From Chloroflexota bacterium (GTDB taxonomy: Bacteria > Chloroflexota > Limnocylindria > QHBO01), in NCBI GenBank assembly GCA_005879815.1, contig VBKA01000116.1:1-9030 (forward strand): a DNA stretch of 9,030 bases, in the 5' to 3' direction. The position numbers and the translations under genes are program-made. The notes under the pieces are model-generated. The model was not told the DNA's origin, ran no database searches, and saw only the letters and a list, made by a program, of their open reading frames with translations. Each line of letters begins with the position of its first letter. Position 1 is the first letter of the stretch. Below, in pieces: positions 1 to 6,903 of the stretch.

Positions 1-20
1 TGATGGCGGCTGAGGGTCAC
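1..20 (-). CDS. Probable start of the next operon gene (partial, runs off left edge)
   Basis: Only the first six or so codons would lie in the window. A GTG at 18-20 overlaps the TGA stop of the MutL-like gene (17-19) as GTGA, the same 4-base stop-start overlap used at several other junctions in this operon. The peptide would begin M-T-L-S-R-H. The upstream sequence is purine-rich (GAGGGACGGG on the minus strand), a weak possible ribosome binding site. Function cannot be judged. The call rests on operon pattern alone; the true next start may lie further left, outside the window. Confidence 0.35.
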
Positions 21-1867
21 GAATCCCGTCCCTCGCGGCGCTCTCGGCCGACCCTCACCTCAGCGTCTCCGCCCTCGCCCTCGTCCTCGTCTGCCGGGTA
101 CTCCCGCGCCTGGGCTTCGCGCCCCACGCGGAAGCGGCGGAGGCCGCGCCTGGGCGTCTCGCGCTCGGGCGCCATCTCGCGCGGGCGCCCGGGAACCGGC
201 TCGCGCAGCAGGGTCTCGAGCCAGCCGGCGATCACCTCGCGACGGTCATCGGTCCGCCGCGGGAGCGTAAGCGGCACGTCGCGCGCGTCGAGGACCACCC
301 CCACCGCGCCACCCACAACCTGCGCGCGCAGTCGGTGCGCGCGCCGCGGCGCGGGAAGCGTGGCGCCTCCCTCCAGCTCGAGCTCCAGCTCGGCGCGCTC
401 GCCGCGCGGTAGCGGCATCACCAGCACCTGGCCGGCCCGTACCTCGACTGTCTCCGGATCTGGCCAGCCGACCCGGTGCAACCGGGCACGGATCGCCAGC
501 TGGCCCGATCGTCCGCCACGGGTCACGACCGCGGTACCCAGTGGCACAAGCAGATCGTCGCGCAGCACGCCGATCCCTTCGCCGATCTCCTCGTCCGGGA
601 GCGACCCGAGTGGTGAGAGGACGCCCGCGCCGTCAAGCACGATCTGCGTGATCCCCGAAGGGCGCAGGCCGTCGAGGATGACTCGCATGGCGCGCATCGG
701 GGTCGGCGCAGCCGCGAGGACCCGGCCGGACCCGATCAGCAGGTCGATCGATTCGGGCATGCGCTCCTCGACGAGCGCCGCCAGGCGGAGGCGCGCAGCG
801 GCGTGGACGACCTGCAGCTCCTCCTCCGAGTAGGGCAGGCTCGCGGGTCGCGCCCTAATGTTCTGGAGGGTGTCCGCGACCGCCAGCTCGTCAACCGGCA
901 GCGCCAGCGACCGCGCCAGCCTGCCGATGGCCGGCGTGGTGGTCAGTGCCGCGGAGCTCATCCCTCCCGCCGCGTAGACCCGGGAGTCGATGCTTACCGG
1001 ATCGACGGTCCCATCGGCGTACGCCCACGTTGCGTAGCGTGCTCCGAGGTCCACCCCCACCACCCGCAGTCGATCCTCGCGCGCGATCTCTCCGATCGTT
1101 CGACGGAAGCCGATGGGCGCCAGGTTGCGCGTGCCGCCCGACTCGACGAGACGATCGAGCAGCTCCTCGAGGTAGTGGCGCAGGGGTTCGACGTCCTCGG
1201 TTGCGGCATCGGGCCGCGGGTTGGCAATGGTCGTCACCACGCCGGGCTCGAAGCACGCGGACACCTCCTCGGAGAGCGCCGCCGAACCGGCCCAGATGAC
1301 CGGCGTCCTTCCCCCGCGCCGCGCGGCGGCGACGAGAGCCGCCGCCTCGATTGCCTGCTCCGGGCGTGCGTCGTCGAAGCCGCCGACCACCAGCCACGCA
1401 TCGACGTCCGCCGCGGTCAGCGTGGAAAGCCGCTCGGGGAGGGAACGGCCGTCATCGGCAGCGGCCTCCTCGACCACCACCCATCCCGCCGACTCCGCGG
1501 CGCGGCGCGCCGCCGACCCGGAGACCTCGGCGGTGACCGCCGCGACCCCCAGTCGCCCCGGCCGCACCGGCGTGTGGCACGTGATGCGCGCTGCGGACTC
1601 GAGGATGGCCGGCACCTCGTCGCGCAGGCGGTGATCGACGGCCTCGCGCATGCGCTCGGTGAGCACCTCGATCAGCGCCTTCTCGCCCCAGTTGGTGGGC
1701 TGTGCGGCGTGCGCCACGATCCGCCATCGGCCCCGCGTGCGCCCGACGACGCTGGCCTTGGTCCACGCCGAGCCGACGTCGATGAGCAGCGAGATCTCGG
1801 CCGTAGGGTGCGGCGCCGCGCGCCCCGCTTCGGTGGCCGTAGTCAGCATCGGCTCATGGTCGCTCAT
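17..1867 (-). CDS. Glutamate mutase L (MutL/GlmL)-like ASKHA-fold protein
   Basis: A 616-residue soluble protein with no membrane segment. Seen: a phosphate-1-like motif near residues 26-37 (SLLIDVGSAWTK; D30, G32, T36, K37), a second nucleotide-binding motif at 269-277 (VVGVDLGAR; D273, G275) and an adenosine-type motif at 376-382 (LLIGSGR). This is the layout of the acetate kinase/sugar kinase/Hsp70/actin superfamily. The NLAPIGF stretch and overall plan fit the MutL/GlmL family, named from the clostridial glutamate mutase locus and thought to be a chaperone or reactivase. A beta-rich domain follows (about 441-550, with GGAVGVVLDARDVPLTLP), then a charged tail (557-616) rich in Arg and Glu. 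No mutase subunits are nearby; the upstream genes are membrane proteins, so a role in mutase repair is doubtful. The ATG at 1867 is chosen because it overlaps the previous stop as ATGA. An in-frame ATG at 1981 would add 38 low-complexity Ala/Gly/Arg residues and overlap the previous gene by 118 bases. Family placement is fairly sure; biochemical role is unknown. Confidence 0.8.
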   Translation of the reverse strand: MSDHEPMLTTATEAGRAAPHPTAEISLLIDVGSAWTKASVVGRTRGRWRIVAHAAQPTNWGEKALIEVLTERMREAVDHRLRDEVPAILESAARITCHTPVRPGRLGVAAVTAEVSGSAARRAAESAGWVVVEEAAADDGRSLPERLSTLTAADVDAWLVVGGFDDARPEQAIEAAALVAAARRGGRTPVIWAGSAALSEEVSACFEPGVVTTIANPRPDAATEDVEPLRHYLEELLDRLVESGGTRNLAPIGFRRTIGEIAREDRLRVVGVDLGARYATWAYADGTVDPVSIDSRVYAAGGMSSAALTTTPAIGRLARSLALPVDELAVADTLQNIRARPASLPYSEEELQVVHAAARLRLAALVEERMPESIDLLIGSGRVLAAAPTPMRAMRVILDGLRPSGITQIVLDGAGVLSPLGSLPDEEIGEGIGVLRDDLLVPLGTAVVTRGGRSGQLAIRARLHRVGWPDPETVEVRAGQVLVMPLPRGERAELELELEGGATLPAPRRAHRLRAQVVGGAVGVVLDARDVPLTLPRRTDDRREVIAGWLETLLREPVPGRPREMAPERETPRRGLRRFRVGREAQAREYPADEDEGEGGDAEVRVGRERREGRDS

Positions 1868-2505
1868 CGCAGCACGCCCAGCCAGTCCCCCAGCAGGAAG
1901 CCGATGCGGTCGACCAGCAGCGCCAGCCGGCTCAGCAGCAGAAAGCCGAACCAGGCGCCCAGCCCGCCCAGCATGAGCCATCGTCCGGTGGTGGTCACTC
2001 CGGCCAGCAGACGCCCACGTGGCACGCCGTGCAGGAACGAGAACAGGACCGGGACCGTAATGGCCACGCCGATGGCACCCGCCAGGGCATCACCGGGTCC
2101 AGCCGCCCGCGGCACCATGCCTGCGGCCAGCTGGGGCAGCAGGGTGCCAGTCACCGCGCCGCCCAGCGCGTAGCCGACCGTCCCGCCCACCAGGATCGCC
2201 GCCGGCACCGCCACCACCCGGCGAGGCAGCCAGCGACCGGCGACCAGCACGGCCACCAGCAGCAGATCGAGAACCAGCTCGGGATGGGCAGATGAGGCCG
2301 CCAGCGGCTGGATGAGCTGCGGGATGAGCACCTCGCGGATCGCGATCAGCGACAGGTACCCGGTCGCCAGGCCCGCGAGCAGCATCTGGGAGAGGCGCAG
2401 CAGACGCCGCTCCCCCACCAGGTACGACCACACGCCCAGCGTGACGAGCACCGCCAGCCAGGTCGCTACGGTCCCGGCGCCCCCGGTCTCGAAGAAACCG
2501 CTCAC
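1864..2505 (-). CDS. Six-TM integral membrane protein of unknown function (MutL-associated)
   Basis: A 213-residue, strongly hydrophobic protein with about six predicted membrane helices, near residues 11-29, 38-56, 76-90, 97-118, 141-158 and 176-195. Arg-rich turns (GERRLLRL at 31-38; RWLPRR at 91-96) lie between helices. The C-terminal stretch GRWLMLGGLGAWFGFLLLSR, followed by DRIGFLLGDWLG, looks like a conserved family signature: aromatic and glycine-rich with fixed charged residues (R175, R193, D199, R200, D207). No catalytic or known transport motif is seen. The GTG at 2505 is preferred: it forms a GTGA overlap with the stop of the upstream gene and has GAGGG five bases upstream. An in-frame ATG at 2538 would add 11 residues and a 37-base overlap. 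It sits directly before the MutL-like ATPase gene and is coupled to it by an ATGA overlap, suggesting the products act together. Function unknown. Confidence 0.75.
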   Translation of the reverse strand: MSGFFETGGAGTVATWLAVLVTLGVWSYLVGERRLLRLSQMLLAGLATGYLSLIAIREVLIPQLIQPLAASSAHPELVLDLLLVAVLVAGRWLPRRVVAVPAAILVGGTVGYALGGAVTGTLLPQLAAGMVPRAAGPGDALAGAIGVAITVPVLFSFLHGVPRGRLLAGVTTTGRWLMLGGLGAWFGFLLLSRLALLVDRIGFLLGDWLGVLR

Positions 2506-3467
2506 GAGCGCCCTCGCCTCCAGGCGGCGCGGGCCCATCCGGCCAGGCTGCCGCCGCTCGAGGCGAGCAGCACGGCGATCGCCACGAGCATGCCGAAGAC
2601 GATCGCCGCGCCGCTCGGAAGGCGTTCCGCGAAGCGGCCCGGCCCGAATTCCGCGCCTCGCGCGGCGACCTGCTGCCCGTAGGCGAGCCCGGCCGGCAGC
2701 GTGCCGACCAGCGCGACGAGCTGCCCCGAGCTGCGGTACGGCAGGACTTCGGGGAGCAAGAAGCTCGGTGTGATGGCCGCGATTGGCAATGCCGGCACCC
2801 GGGGCTGGACCTGCTCGACCCAGCTACGGGGGCCGATCTCCGCGCCGCCGATCACAAGCGCCAGGCGAAACGACGCAAGGCCGTCCTTGCGCACGGCGTC
2901 GGCGAACGATCCGCTGGTGTTCGGACCGATGCCCTCCGACGCCAGCTGGACGAGCGCCGGCTCACCACCGCTCCGAAAGCCCAGGTCCGCGACACGATCG
3001 GGTCCCACGCCAAGGTGGCGCAGGCGGGCGATCTCGGCCACCGCGATGGCTCGCCCCTCGCCGCTGAAGCTCACGACGGCGACGTTCGCGCCCCGCAGCA
3101 TCAGGTCGGCGAGCGCCGCGCGAGTCGCGTAGCGGATCTCGGGGTACGTCCCCAGGTCCCCGTCGATGTCCACGAGCACGGGCGCGCCAGTCTGCAGCCG
3201 TCCTATGGCGGCCTCCAGGTCGCGGCCAGCAGCTTCCACCGAGACATCCGCTGCGAAACCGATCCCCGGAACCAACGAGGCGATGCCCAGCAGGATCAGG
3301 AGCGCGAGGATCGGGATGCCGGCTCGGACGCCGGGCGCCAACCTCGTGCGTCGCCGCCACGGCTGCGCGTCGGCGGAGCCGGGCGTCTCATCACGCACAG
3401 GCGACTCAGGACCCTCGGATGGCTCGGGCGGCTCACGCCGTCCGCCCTCGTCCGGAGACTCAGTCAT
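2502..3467 (-). CDS. Two-TM membrane-anchored protein with extracytoplasmic alpha/beta domain
   Basis: A 321-residue protein of unknown function. Residues 1-37 are a Pro/Glu/Ser-rich, probably disordered tail. An Arg-rich patch (38-48) precedes a membrane helix at about 49-68, so by the positive-inside rule the N-terminus is cytoplasmic. Residues 70-284 form a globular domain with alternating strands and helices (APVLVDIDGDLG at 95-106, ANVAVVSFSGEG at 127-138, FRLALVIGGAEIG at 200-212), resembling a Rossmann-like fold and probably outside the membrane. A second helix at about 286-304 and a basic end (RAAWRRGRS) return the C-terminus to the cytoplasm. The segment at 214-253, including SWVEQVQPRVP and YRSSGQLVALVG, looks like a conserved core. 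No catalytic triad or metal site is evident. It overlaps the upstream six-TM gene by 8 bases and the downstream gene by 4. The ATG at 3467 lacks a clear Shine-Dalgarno sequence, which suggests translational coupling. Confidence 0.75.
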   Translation of the reverse strand: MTESPDEGGRREPPEPSEGPESPVRDETPGSADAQPWRRRTRLAPGVRAGIPILALLILLGIASLVPGIGFAADVSVEAAGRDLEAAIGRLQTGAPVLVDIDGDLGTYPEIRYATRAALADLMLRGANVAVVSFSGEGRAIAVAEIARLRHLGVGPDRVADLGFRSGGEPALVQLASEGIGPNTSGSFADAVRKDGLASFRLALVIGGAEIGPRSWVEQVQPRVPALPIAAITPSFLLPEVLPYRSSGQLVALVGTLPAGLAYGQQVAARGAEFGPGRFAERLPSGAAIVFGMLVAIAVLLASSGGSLAGWARAAWRRGRS

Positions 3468-4074
3468 GCGAGGCGTCCGAACCGAGCAGGATCCGCGCGG
3501 CGGTCAGGGCCCCGGTCGCCGCGACACCGATCAGGAGTCCACGAAACACCGCCGCGATGGGCACGTCCCGAACCCAGGCCGCGGCGCTCGCCAGCCAGGC
3601 ACCGGCCTGGCCGCCAATCGGCAGGAGCATGATCAGCACGGCGGCCGCCGCCGCCAGCATGACGGCCGTCTCCCGGGCGCGAATGCGCAGGCCCCGCGAA
3701 GCCGCCACCAGCAGCAGCGGGAAAAGCAGGGCCAGCACCGCCGCCACCAGGGGCGCGAGCAGCGCTGCCACCACCCAGCGCACCGCAGGCCCATCGGCAC
3801 CGGTCGAGCCCGGCGCCAGACCCGGGAGGAGCACCAGGCCCAGGCCCATCAGCACCGCGACCGACCCCAGCTGGTCCTCACGCCGCGCGAGGCGGCCGAC
3901 GTGGCGCACCACCAGCATCAGCGCGCCCGCCACCCCAGCGCCCGCGGCCAGCAGCACCAGCAGCCGGTTGAGCCACGCCGCCAACCCACCCAGCGCCGGG
4001 TTGGCAATCGCCAGGTCGACCAGCACCACGAGTCCCGCGAGGGCCGTGAGGGCCGCGGCGATCGACCGTCGCAT
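3460..4074 (-). CDS. Six-TM integral membrane protein of unknown function
   Basis: A 204-residue, Ala/Leu-rich protein with about six membrane helices, near residues 4-24, 34-56, 70-88, 100-125, 134-153 and 172-193. The loop between helices 2 and 3 is charged (RHVGRLARREDQ, 57-68) and is probably cytoplasmic. The C-terminal part DVPIAAVFRGLLIGVAATGA, followed by LTAARILLGSD, looks like the most conserved region: an F-R-G plus spaced glycines and an R-x-LLG-x-D ending. No known transporter, enzyme or secretion motif is recognised. It starts 3 bases after the stop of the upstream gene and overlaps the downstream gene by 8 bases, so it is almost certainly co-translated with both. It is best regarded as a membrane subunit of the MutL-associated module; the function is not known. 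Confidence 0.72.
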   Translation of the reverse strand: MRRSIAAALTALAGLVVLVDLAIANPALGGLAAWLNRLLVLLAAGAGVAGALMLVVRHVGRLARREDQLGSVAVLMGLGLVLLPGLAPGSTGADGPAVRWVVAALLAPLVAAVLALLFPLLLVAASRGLRIRARETAVMLAAAAAVLIMLLPIGGQAGAWLASAAAWVRDVPIAAVFRGLLIGVAATGALTAARILLGSDASHD

Positions 4075-4077
4075 GCC

Positions 4078-4953
4078 TCAGGCGCGCCCGACCAGGAAGC
4101 CCGCGATGTTCGCCCAGCCCAGGAGCTGCAGGATCGACCCGAGGACGAGCACCAGCACAGCCAGCCAGATCAGCCGGTTGGCCGCCAGCACCGCCGCCCG
4201 GGCTTCTCCGGGTCGCAGGTCAGAGGCGGCCTCGAAGAGCTCGGGGCCTACCAGCGTCCCGTCTCCAAGCAGCAAGACCGATGGCGCCTGCGACACGTCG
4301 GCGGTGCCGAAGGTGGTGGATGCCTGCCCCGCCGCTGATCCGAGCATCAGGAGGAGCCCCTCCTCGCCGACCGAACCGAGCACGTGCGACGTCGCGTGGG
4401 TAGCAGACCGACCGCTCGTGACGCGGCCGGCACGCCCGCCGCCGGCGAGGGCCCGCGCCGCCTCGGTGGCTCGACCCTCGCCCACGTAGGTCACGTGCGA
4501 GCGGGCCGCCCGCTCGGTCGTCTCGGTTCGGACGTGGGCCGCCGCGACCAGCGAGTCCGCGAGGTACGCGGTGACCGGGTCGTTGGTGGTCACCTCGAGA
4601 GGCACGCCCGATCGAGCGGCGAGATGGGCAACGTGGTCCAGGAGCGGCAGCGCGGCGAGCGTCTGGAGGCGGCTCAGGGCATTGACCGATCGGCCCACGC
4701 CGGCCGTCCCCAGCGAGACGGCGGCGCCGGCTCCCGCCTCGGCGGCGATCGCCAGCGAGCGCGGGAGCGCGGCCAGTCGGCCAAGGTCGCGCGTCGTCCA
4801 ACGCGTCACCGGTCGCGCCAGCAGCGCCAGCAGGACGAAGAGGACGAGCAGCATCATCCCAATCGCCGCGGGGCCAAGCCGCGCGGACGACGAGCTGATG
4901 AGGTCCCCTATCAGACCGATCAGGTGGCCGGGAAGGTCACCGATGTTCGGCAT
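4078..4953 (-). CDS. Two-TM protein with cytoplasmic domain (DUF6754-like)
   Basis: A 291-residue protein with a membrane helix at about 29-47 and a second at about 260-280. The first helix is followed by several arginines (R48, R52, R55, R59), so the 210-residue middle domain is probably cytoplasmic. That domain has alpha/beta character: a helix-rich start (RSVNALSRLQTLAALPLLDH, 89-106), a core with TTNDPVTAYLADSL (122-135) and SHVTYVGEGR (152-161), a Gly-rich loop (171-181), then GEEGLLLMLGSAAGQ (196-210) and PSVLLLGDGTLVGPELFEAA (224-243). The pattern of a small-residue stretch leading to a V-G-x-ELF-x-A motif recalls the DUF6754 family, which I associate with genes next to 'glutamate mutase L' annotations in Chloroflexota; this is memory, not a search. 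The ATG at 4953 overlaps the upstream 80-residue gene by 17 bases. A GTGA at that gene's stop (4937-4940) is out of frame, so it does not offer a rival start. Function unknown. Confidence 0.75.
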   Translation of the reverse strand: MPNIGDLPGHLIGLIGDLISSSSARLGPAAIGMMLLVLFVLLALLARPVTRWTTRDLGRLAALPRSLAIAAEAGAGAAVSLGTAGVGRSVNALSRLQTLAALPLLDHVAHLAARSGVPLEVTTNDPVTAYLADSLVAAAHVRTETTERAARSHVTYVGEGRATEAARALAGGGRAGRVTSGRSATHATSHVLGSVGEEGLLLMLGSAAGQASTTFGTADVSQAPSVLLLGDGTLVGPELFEAASDLRPGEARAAVLAANRLIWLAVLVLVLGSILQLLGWANIAGFLVGRA

Positions 4954-5179
4954 CGTCCAGCGATTCGATCAGCTGGTCGTACGTCGTGTCGTGCTCGAGG
5001 AGGTCCTGGACGGCCCGGTAGCGATGGCCGAGCAGCGGGCGGAGGACCGGTGAGAGGAAGACGCCCGTCTCCGCCAGGAGCGGACGCAGTGGGCGATGGG
5101 CGTCGAGCAGGAGTCGCGCGGGCGCCGCCAGGCCGCGTCGTCGCAGAGCCTCGGCGAACGATTCGGGGGCAGCCCTCAT
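4937..5179 (-). CDS. Small conserved-looking protein (80 aa), function unknown
   Basis: An 80-residue soluble or membrane-peripheral protein. It starts with an ATG that overlaps the stop of the macro-domain gene (ATGA, 5176-5179) and ends inside the next gene by 17 bases, so it fits neatly into the operon. The predicted structure is mostly helical: a short basic helix (FAEALRRRGLAAPARLLLDA, 8-27), a hydrophobic amphipathic stretch (LRPLLAETGVFLSPVLRPLL, 31-50) with prolines, and an acidic C-terminal helix (52-77). The hydrophobic stretch is too broken by prolines and charge for a confident membrane helix. No known domain or catalytic motif is recognised. Its fit between two genes, with normal codon bias for the window and no competing frame, supports it being real. 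Confidence 0.65.
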   Translation of the reverse strand: MRAAPESFAEALRRRGLAAPARLLLDAHRPLRPLLAETGVFLSPVLRPLLGHRYRAVQDLLEHDTTYDQLIESLDDAEHR

Positions 5180-5730
5180 GCGCTCTCGTCGAGCGGCAGC
5201 GCGGCCGCACGCGTGACGAGGGCTTCGAGGGCGGCCAGGTACTCGGCCAGCTCCTCGCTGTGGGTGACGGCCACGACCACCGACTCCGGCGTGGCGCTGC
5301 CGCCTTCCGCGCGACCGATGATTCGCTCGAGCAGGATCTCGGCCGCCTCAGAGGGAGTGAACACCCCGCGCTCGACGCCGATCGGGCCCACCGCGATGCG
5401 GCGCAGCGAGAGGTGGTCGACCGCATCCAGCGCGGCATCCACGGCCCGGCGCAGCCGCGCCGCATCGCGCTGCAGGTCGTGGCCCACGCCGACCGCATGG
5501 ATGACGTACGGCGCAGCCAGCCGTCCCCCGCCGGTCACCACCGCGCTGCCGGCCTGCACCGGTCCCTGGGCAACCGCCTGGGTCTCGACCTCGTCCCCCG
5601 CGCGGCGCTTGACCGCCGCAGCGACGGGCGCCGTCATGAACAGGCTCTCGTTGGCCGGAATGATGACGGCGTCAACCTCAAGCTCGGCGATCTCCCCCTG
5701 CCAGATCTCGATGTCGATGGGCAGTGTCAT
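5176..5730 (-). CDS. Divergent macro-domain (ADP-ribose-binding-like) protein
   Basis: A 184-residue, single-domain cytoplasmic protein. The start has the macro-domain pattern: VDAVIIPANESL at 19-30, where the Asp and the Asn of the PAN motif match the adenine- and ribose-contacting positions, then a helix KRRAG (41-45) and APYVIHAVG (73-81). The second binding loop is recognisable at 114-129 (VGPIGVERGVFTPSEA). Macro domains bind ADP-ribose or O-acetyl-ADP-ribose, and some remove ADP-ribose. Here the first loop, usually Gly-rich and followed by V-D-G-A-I, reads FMTAPVAAAV (31-40), so the glycines and the catalytic Asp of the MacroD/YmdB class are missing. Binding is plausible, hydrolase activity is doubtful. 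The ATG lies 30 bases after the alr stop, with GAGG four bases upstream (5735-5738). This is one of the few real gaps in the run and may mark the border between the housekeeping and membrane-module blocks. Confidence 0.8.
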   Translation of the reverse strand: MTLPIDIEIWQGEIAELEVDAVIIPANESLFMTAPVAAAVKRRAGDEVETQAVAQGPVQAGSAVVTGGGRLAAPYVIHAVGVGHDLQRDAARLRRAVDAALDAVDHLSLRRIAVGPIGVERGVFTPSEAAEILLERIIGRAEGGSATPESVVVAVTHSEELAEYLAALEALVTRAAALPLDESA

Positions 5731-5760
5731 GGCGCCTCGCTGCGTCGCGCCTCCACTCGC

Positions 5761-6903
5761 TCAGCCGTCCCGCAAATGGATCCGCGGGAGCCGCTCCCGA
5801 AGGGCGGTCGTCACTTCGTAGTTGATGGTCCGCCGTTCGTCGGCAACCTCGTCGGCGCTGATGCGCGCCTCTCCCTGGCTGCCAATCAGGGCGAATTCGT
5901 CGCCGTAGGTTACTCCATCAACCTCGCCGATATCGATGGTCAATCCGTCCATGCTGATGGCGCCGACGATCGGGACCTGCTGCCCGCGCACGAGCGCGTG
6001 GCCGTTGTTGGCGTGGATGCGCGGCCAGCCGTCACCGTAGCCGATTCCCAGCGTCGCGATGCGCGTGGCTCCCCGAGTCCGGAAGCGCAGCCCGTAGCCG
6101 ATCCCTTCACCCGCGGGCAGGTCGAAGATCCGCAGCGGCAGCGCGCGCAGCGACAGCGCCGGACGCAGGTCGATCTCGTAGTCGAGCGCCCACTGCGGCT
6201 TGAGCCCGTAGAGCATCAATCCGGGACGCACGGCATCGGCGAAGCCCCCGACGCCGGCCACGATTCCCCCGGAAGCGGAGACGTGCACAAGGCCCGGATC
6301 CACGCCGGCGGAGCGCATGGCATCAAGGACCTGAGCCAGGCGCAGGAGCTGCACATCGGTATGGGAGTCGTCCTCGCCCGGCACCGCCAGGTGGCTGAAG
6401 GTGCCCGCCAGCTGCAGGTAACGGCTGCGCGCGATCGCAACTGCCAGGTTGATCGCAAGCTCCGGCTCGGCACCCTGGCGTCCCATGCCGCTGTCGACCT
6501 TGAGCTGGACCGATGCGCGCCGGCCTAGGCTGGCGGCAGCCCGCTCGAGCATGGCGACGGTGTCGGCGGAGTAGACGACCGGCTCGAGGCCCGATGCGAG
6601 GGCCGGCTCGGCCTCGGGCTCGCCCAGGCCCCAGAGCACCAGGATCGGGGCGGTGACGCCTGCGGCGCGCAGCTTCAGCCCCTCGCCCAGCGTCGCGACG
6701 CCCAGCCGCTCCGCGCCGGCGGCGAGCAGCGTCCGTGAGACCTCGATATCGCCGTGACCATAGGCGTTGGCCTTGACGACGCCGATCACCTGCTTGCCGG
6801 CGCCCGCCAGATCGCGGATCACCGCCAGGTTGTGCGCGATCGCGGCGTGGTCGACCTCGATCCACGCCCGATGCGGGCTGCGCGTCGGGCCCTCGGTGCT
6901 CAC
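5761..6903 (-). CDS. alr: Alanine racemase
   Basis: A 380-residue PLP enzyme that interconverts L- and D-alanine to supply D-Ala for peptidoglycan. It has a normal length for the family. The PLP-binding lysine is K44 in VVKANAYGHG (42-51), at the start of the TIM-barrel domain. Other expected elements are LKVDSGMGRQG (134-144, where K135 matches the often-carbamylated lysine), SHL (170-172), the SASGG and RPGLMLYG regions (209-234; R227 matches the Arg that contacts the pyridine nitrogen) and the C-terminal beta domain with GIGYGDGWPR (286-295; Y289 matches the second catalytic Tyr) and the ISMD motif (316-319). All key residues are present, so the enzyme should be active. GTG is the start, overlapping the nnrD stop as GTGA. 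There is no strong Shine-Dalgarno sequence, so translation is probably coupled to nnrD. Confidence 0.95.
   Translation of the reverse strand: MSTEGPTRSPHRAWIEVDHAAIAHNLAVIRDLAGAGKQVIGVVKANAYGHGDIEVSRTLLAAGAERLGVATLGEGLKLRAAGVTAPILVLWGLGEPEAEPALASGLEPVVYSADTVAMLERAAASLGRRASVQLKVDSGMGRQGAEPELAINLAVAIARSRYLQLAGTFSHLAVPGEDDSHTDVQLLRLAQVLDAMRSAGVDPGLVHVSASGGIVAGVGGFADAVRPGLMLYGLKPQWALDYEIDLRPALSLRALPLRIFDLPAGEGIGYGLRFRTRGATRIATLGIGYGDGWPRIHANNGHALVRGQQVPIVGAISMDGLTIDIGEVDGVTYGDEFALIGSQGEARISADEVADERRTINYEVTTALRERLPRIHLRDG

Noticed and set aside
17..1867. A true glutamate mutase or amino acid fermentation locus
   Set aside because: No B12-binding subunit, mutase subunit or methylaspartase gene is in the window; the neighbours are membrane proteins.
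803..2173. Plus-strand open frame of 456 codons opposite the MutL-like gene
   Set aside because: The translation is Arg-rich low complexity and the minus-strand frame has clear ATPase-fold motifs.
3166..4338. Plus-strand open frame of 390 codons, rich in Gln, Arg and His
   Set aside because: It is antisense to three genes and has compositional bias typical of a shadow frame; no domain or start signal is seen.
5731..5760. Possible promoter or terminator in the 30-base gap between alr and the macro-domain gene
   Set aside because: The gap is too short, with no -10/-35-like AT-rich element and no hairpin plus T-run; it holds only a likely ribosome binding site.
4384..6528. Long plus-strand open frame of 714 codons across the DUF6754-like, 80-residue, macro and alr genes
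   Set aside because: It is antisense to four well-supported genes; its translation is Arg/Gly/Asp-rich low complexity with no domain, as expected in GC-rich DNA where antisense frames lack stops.
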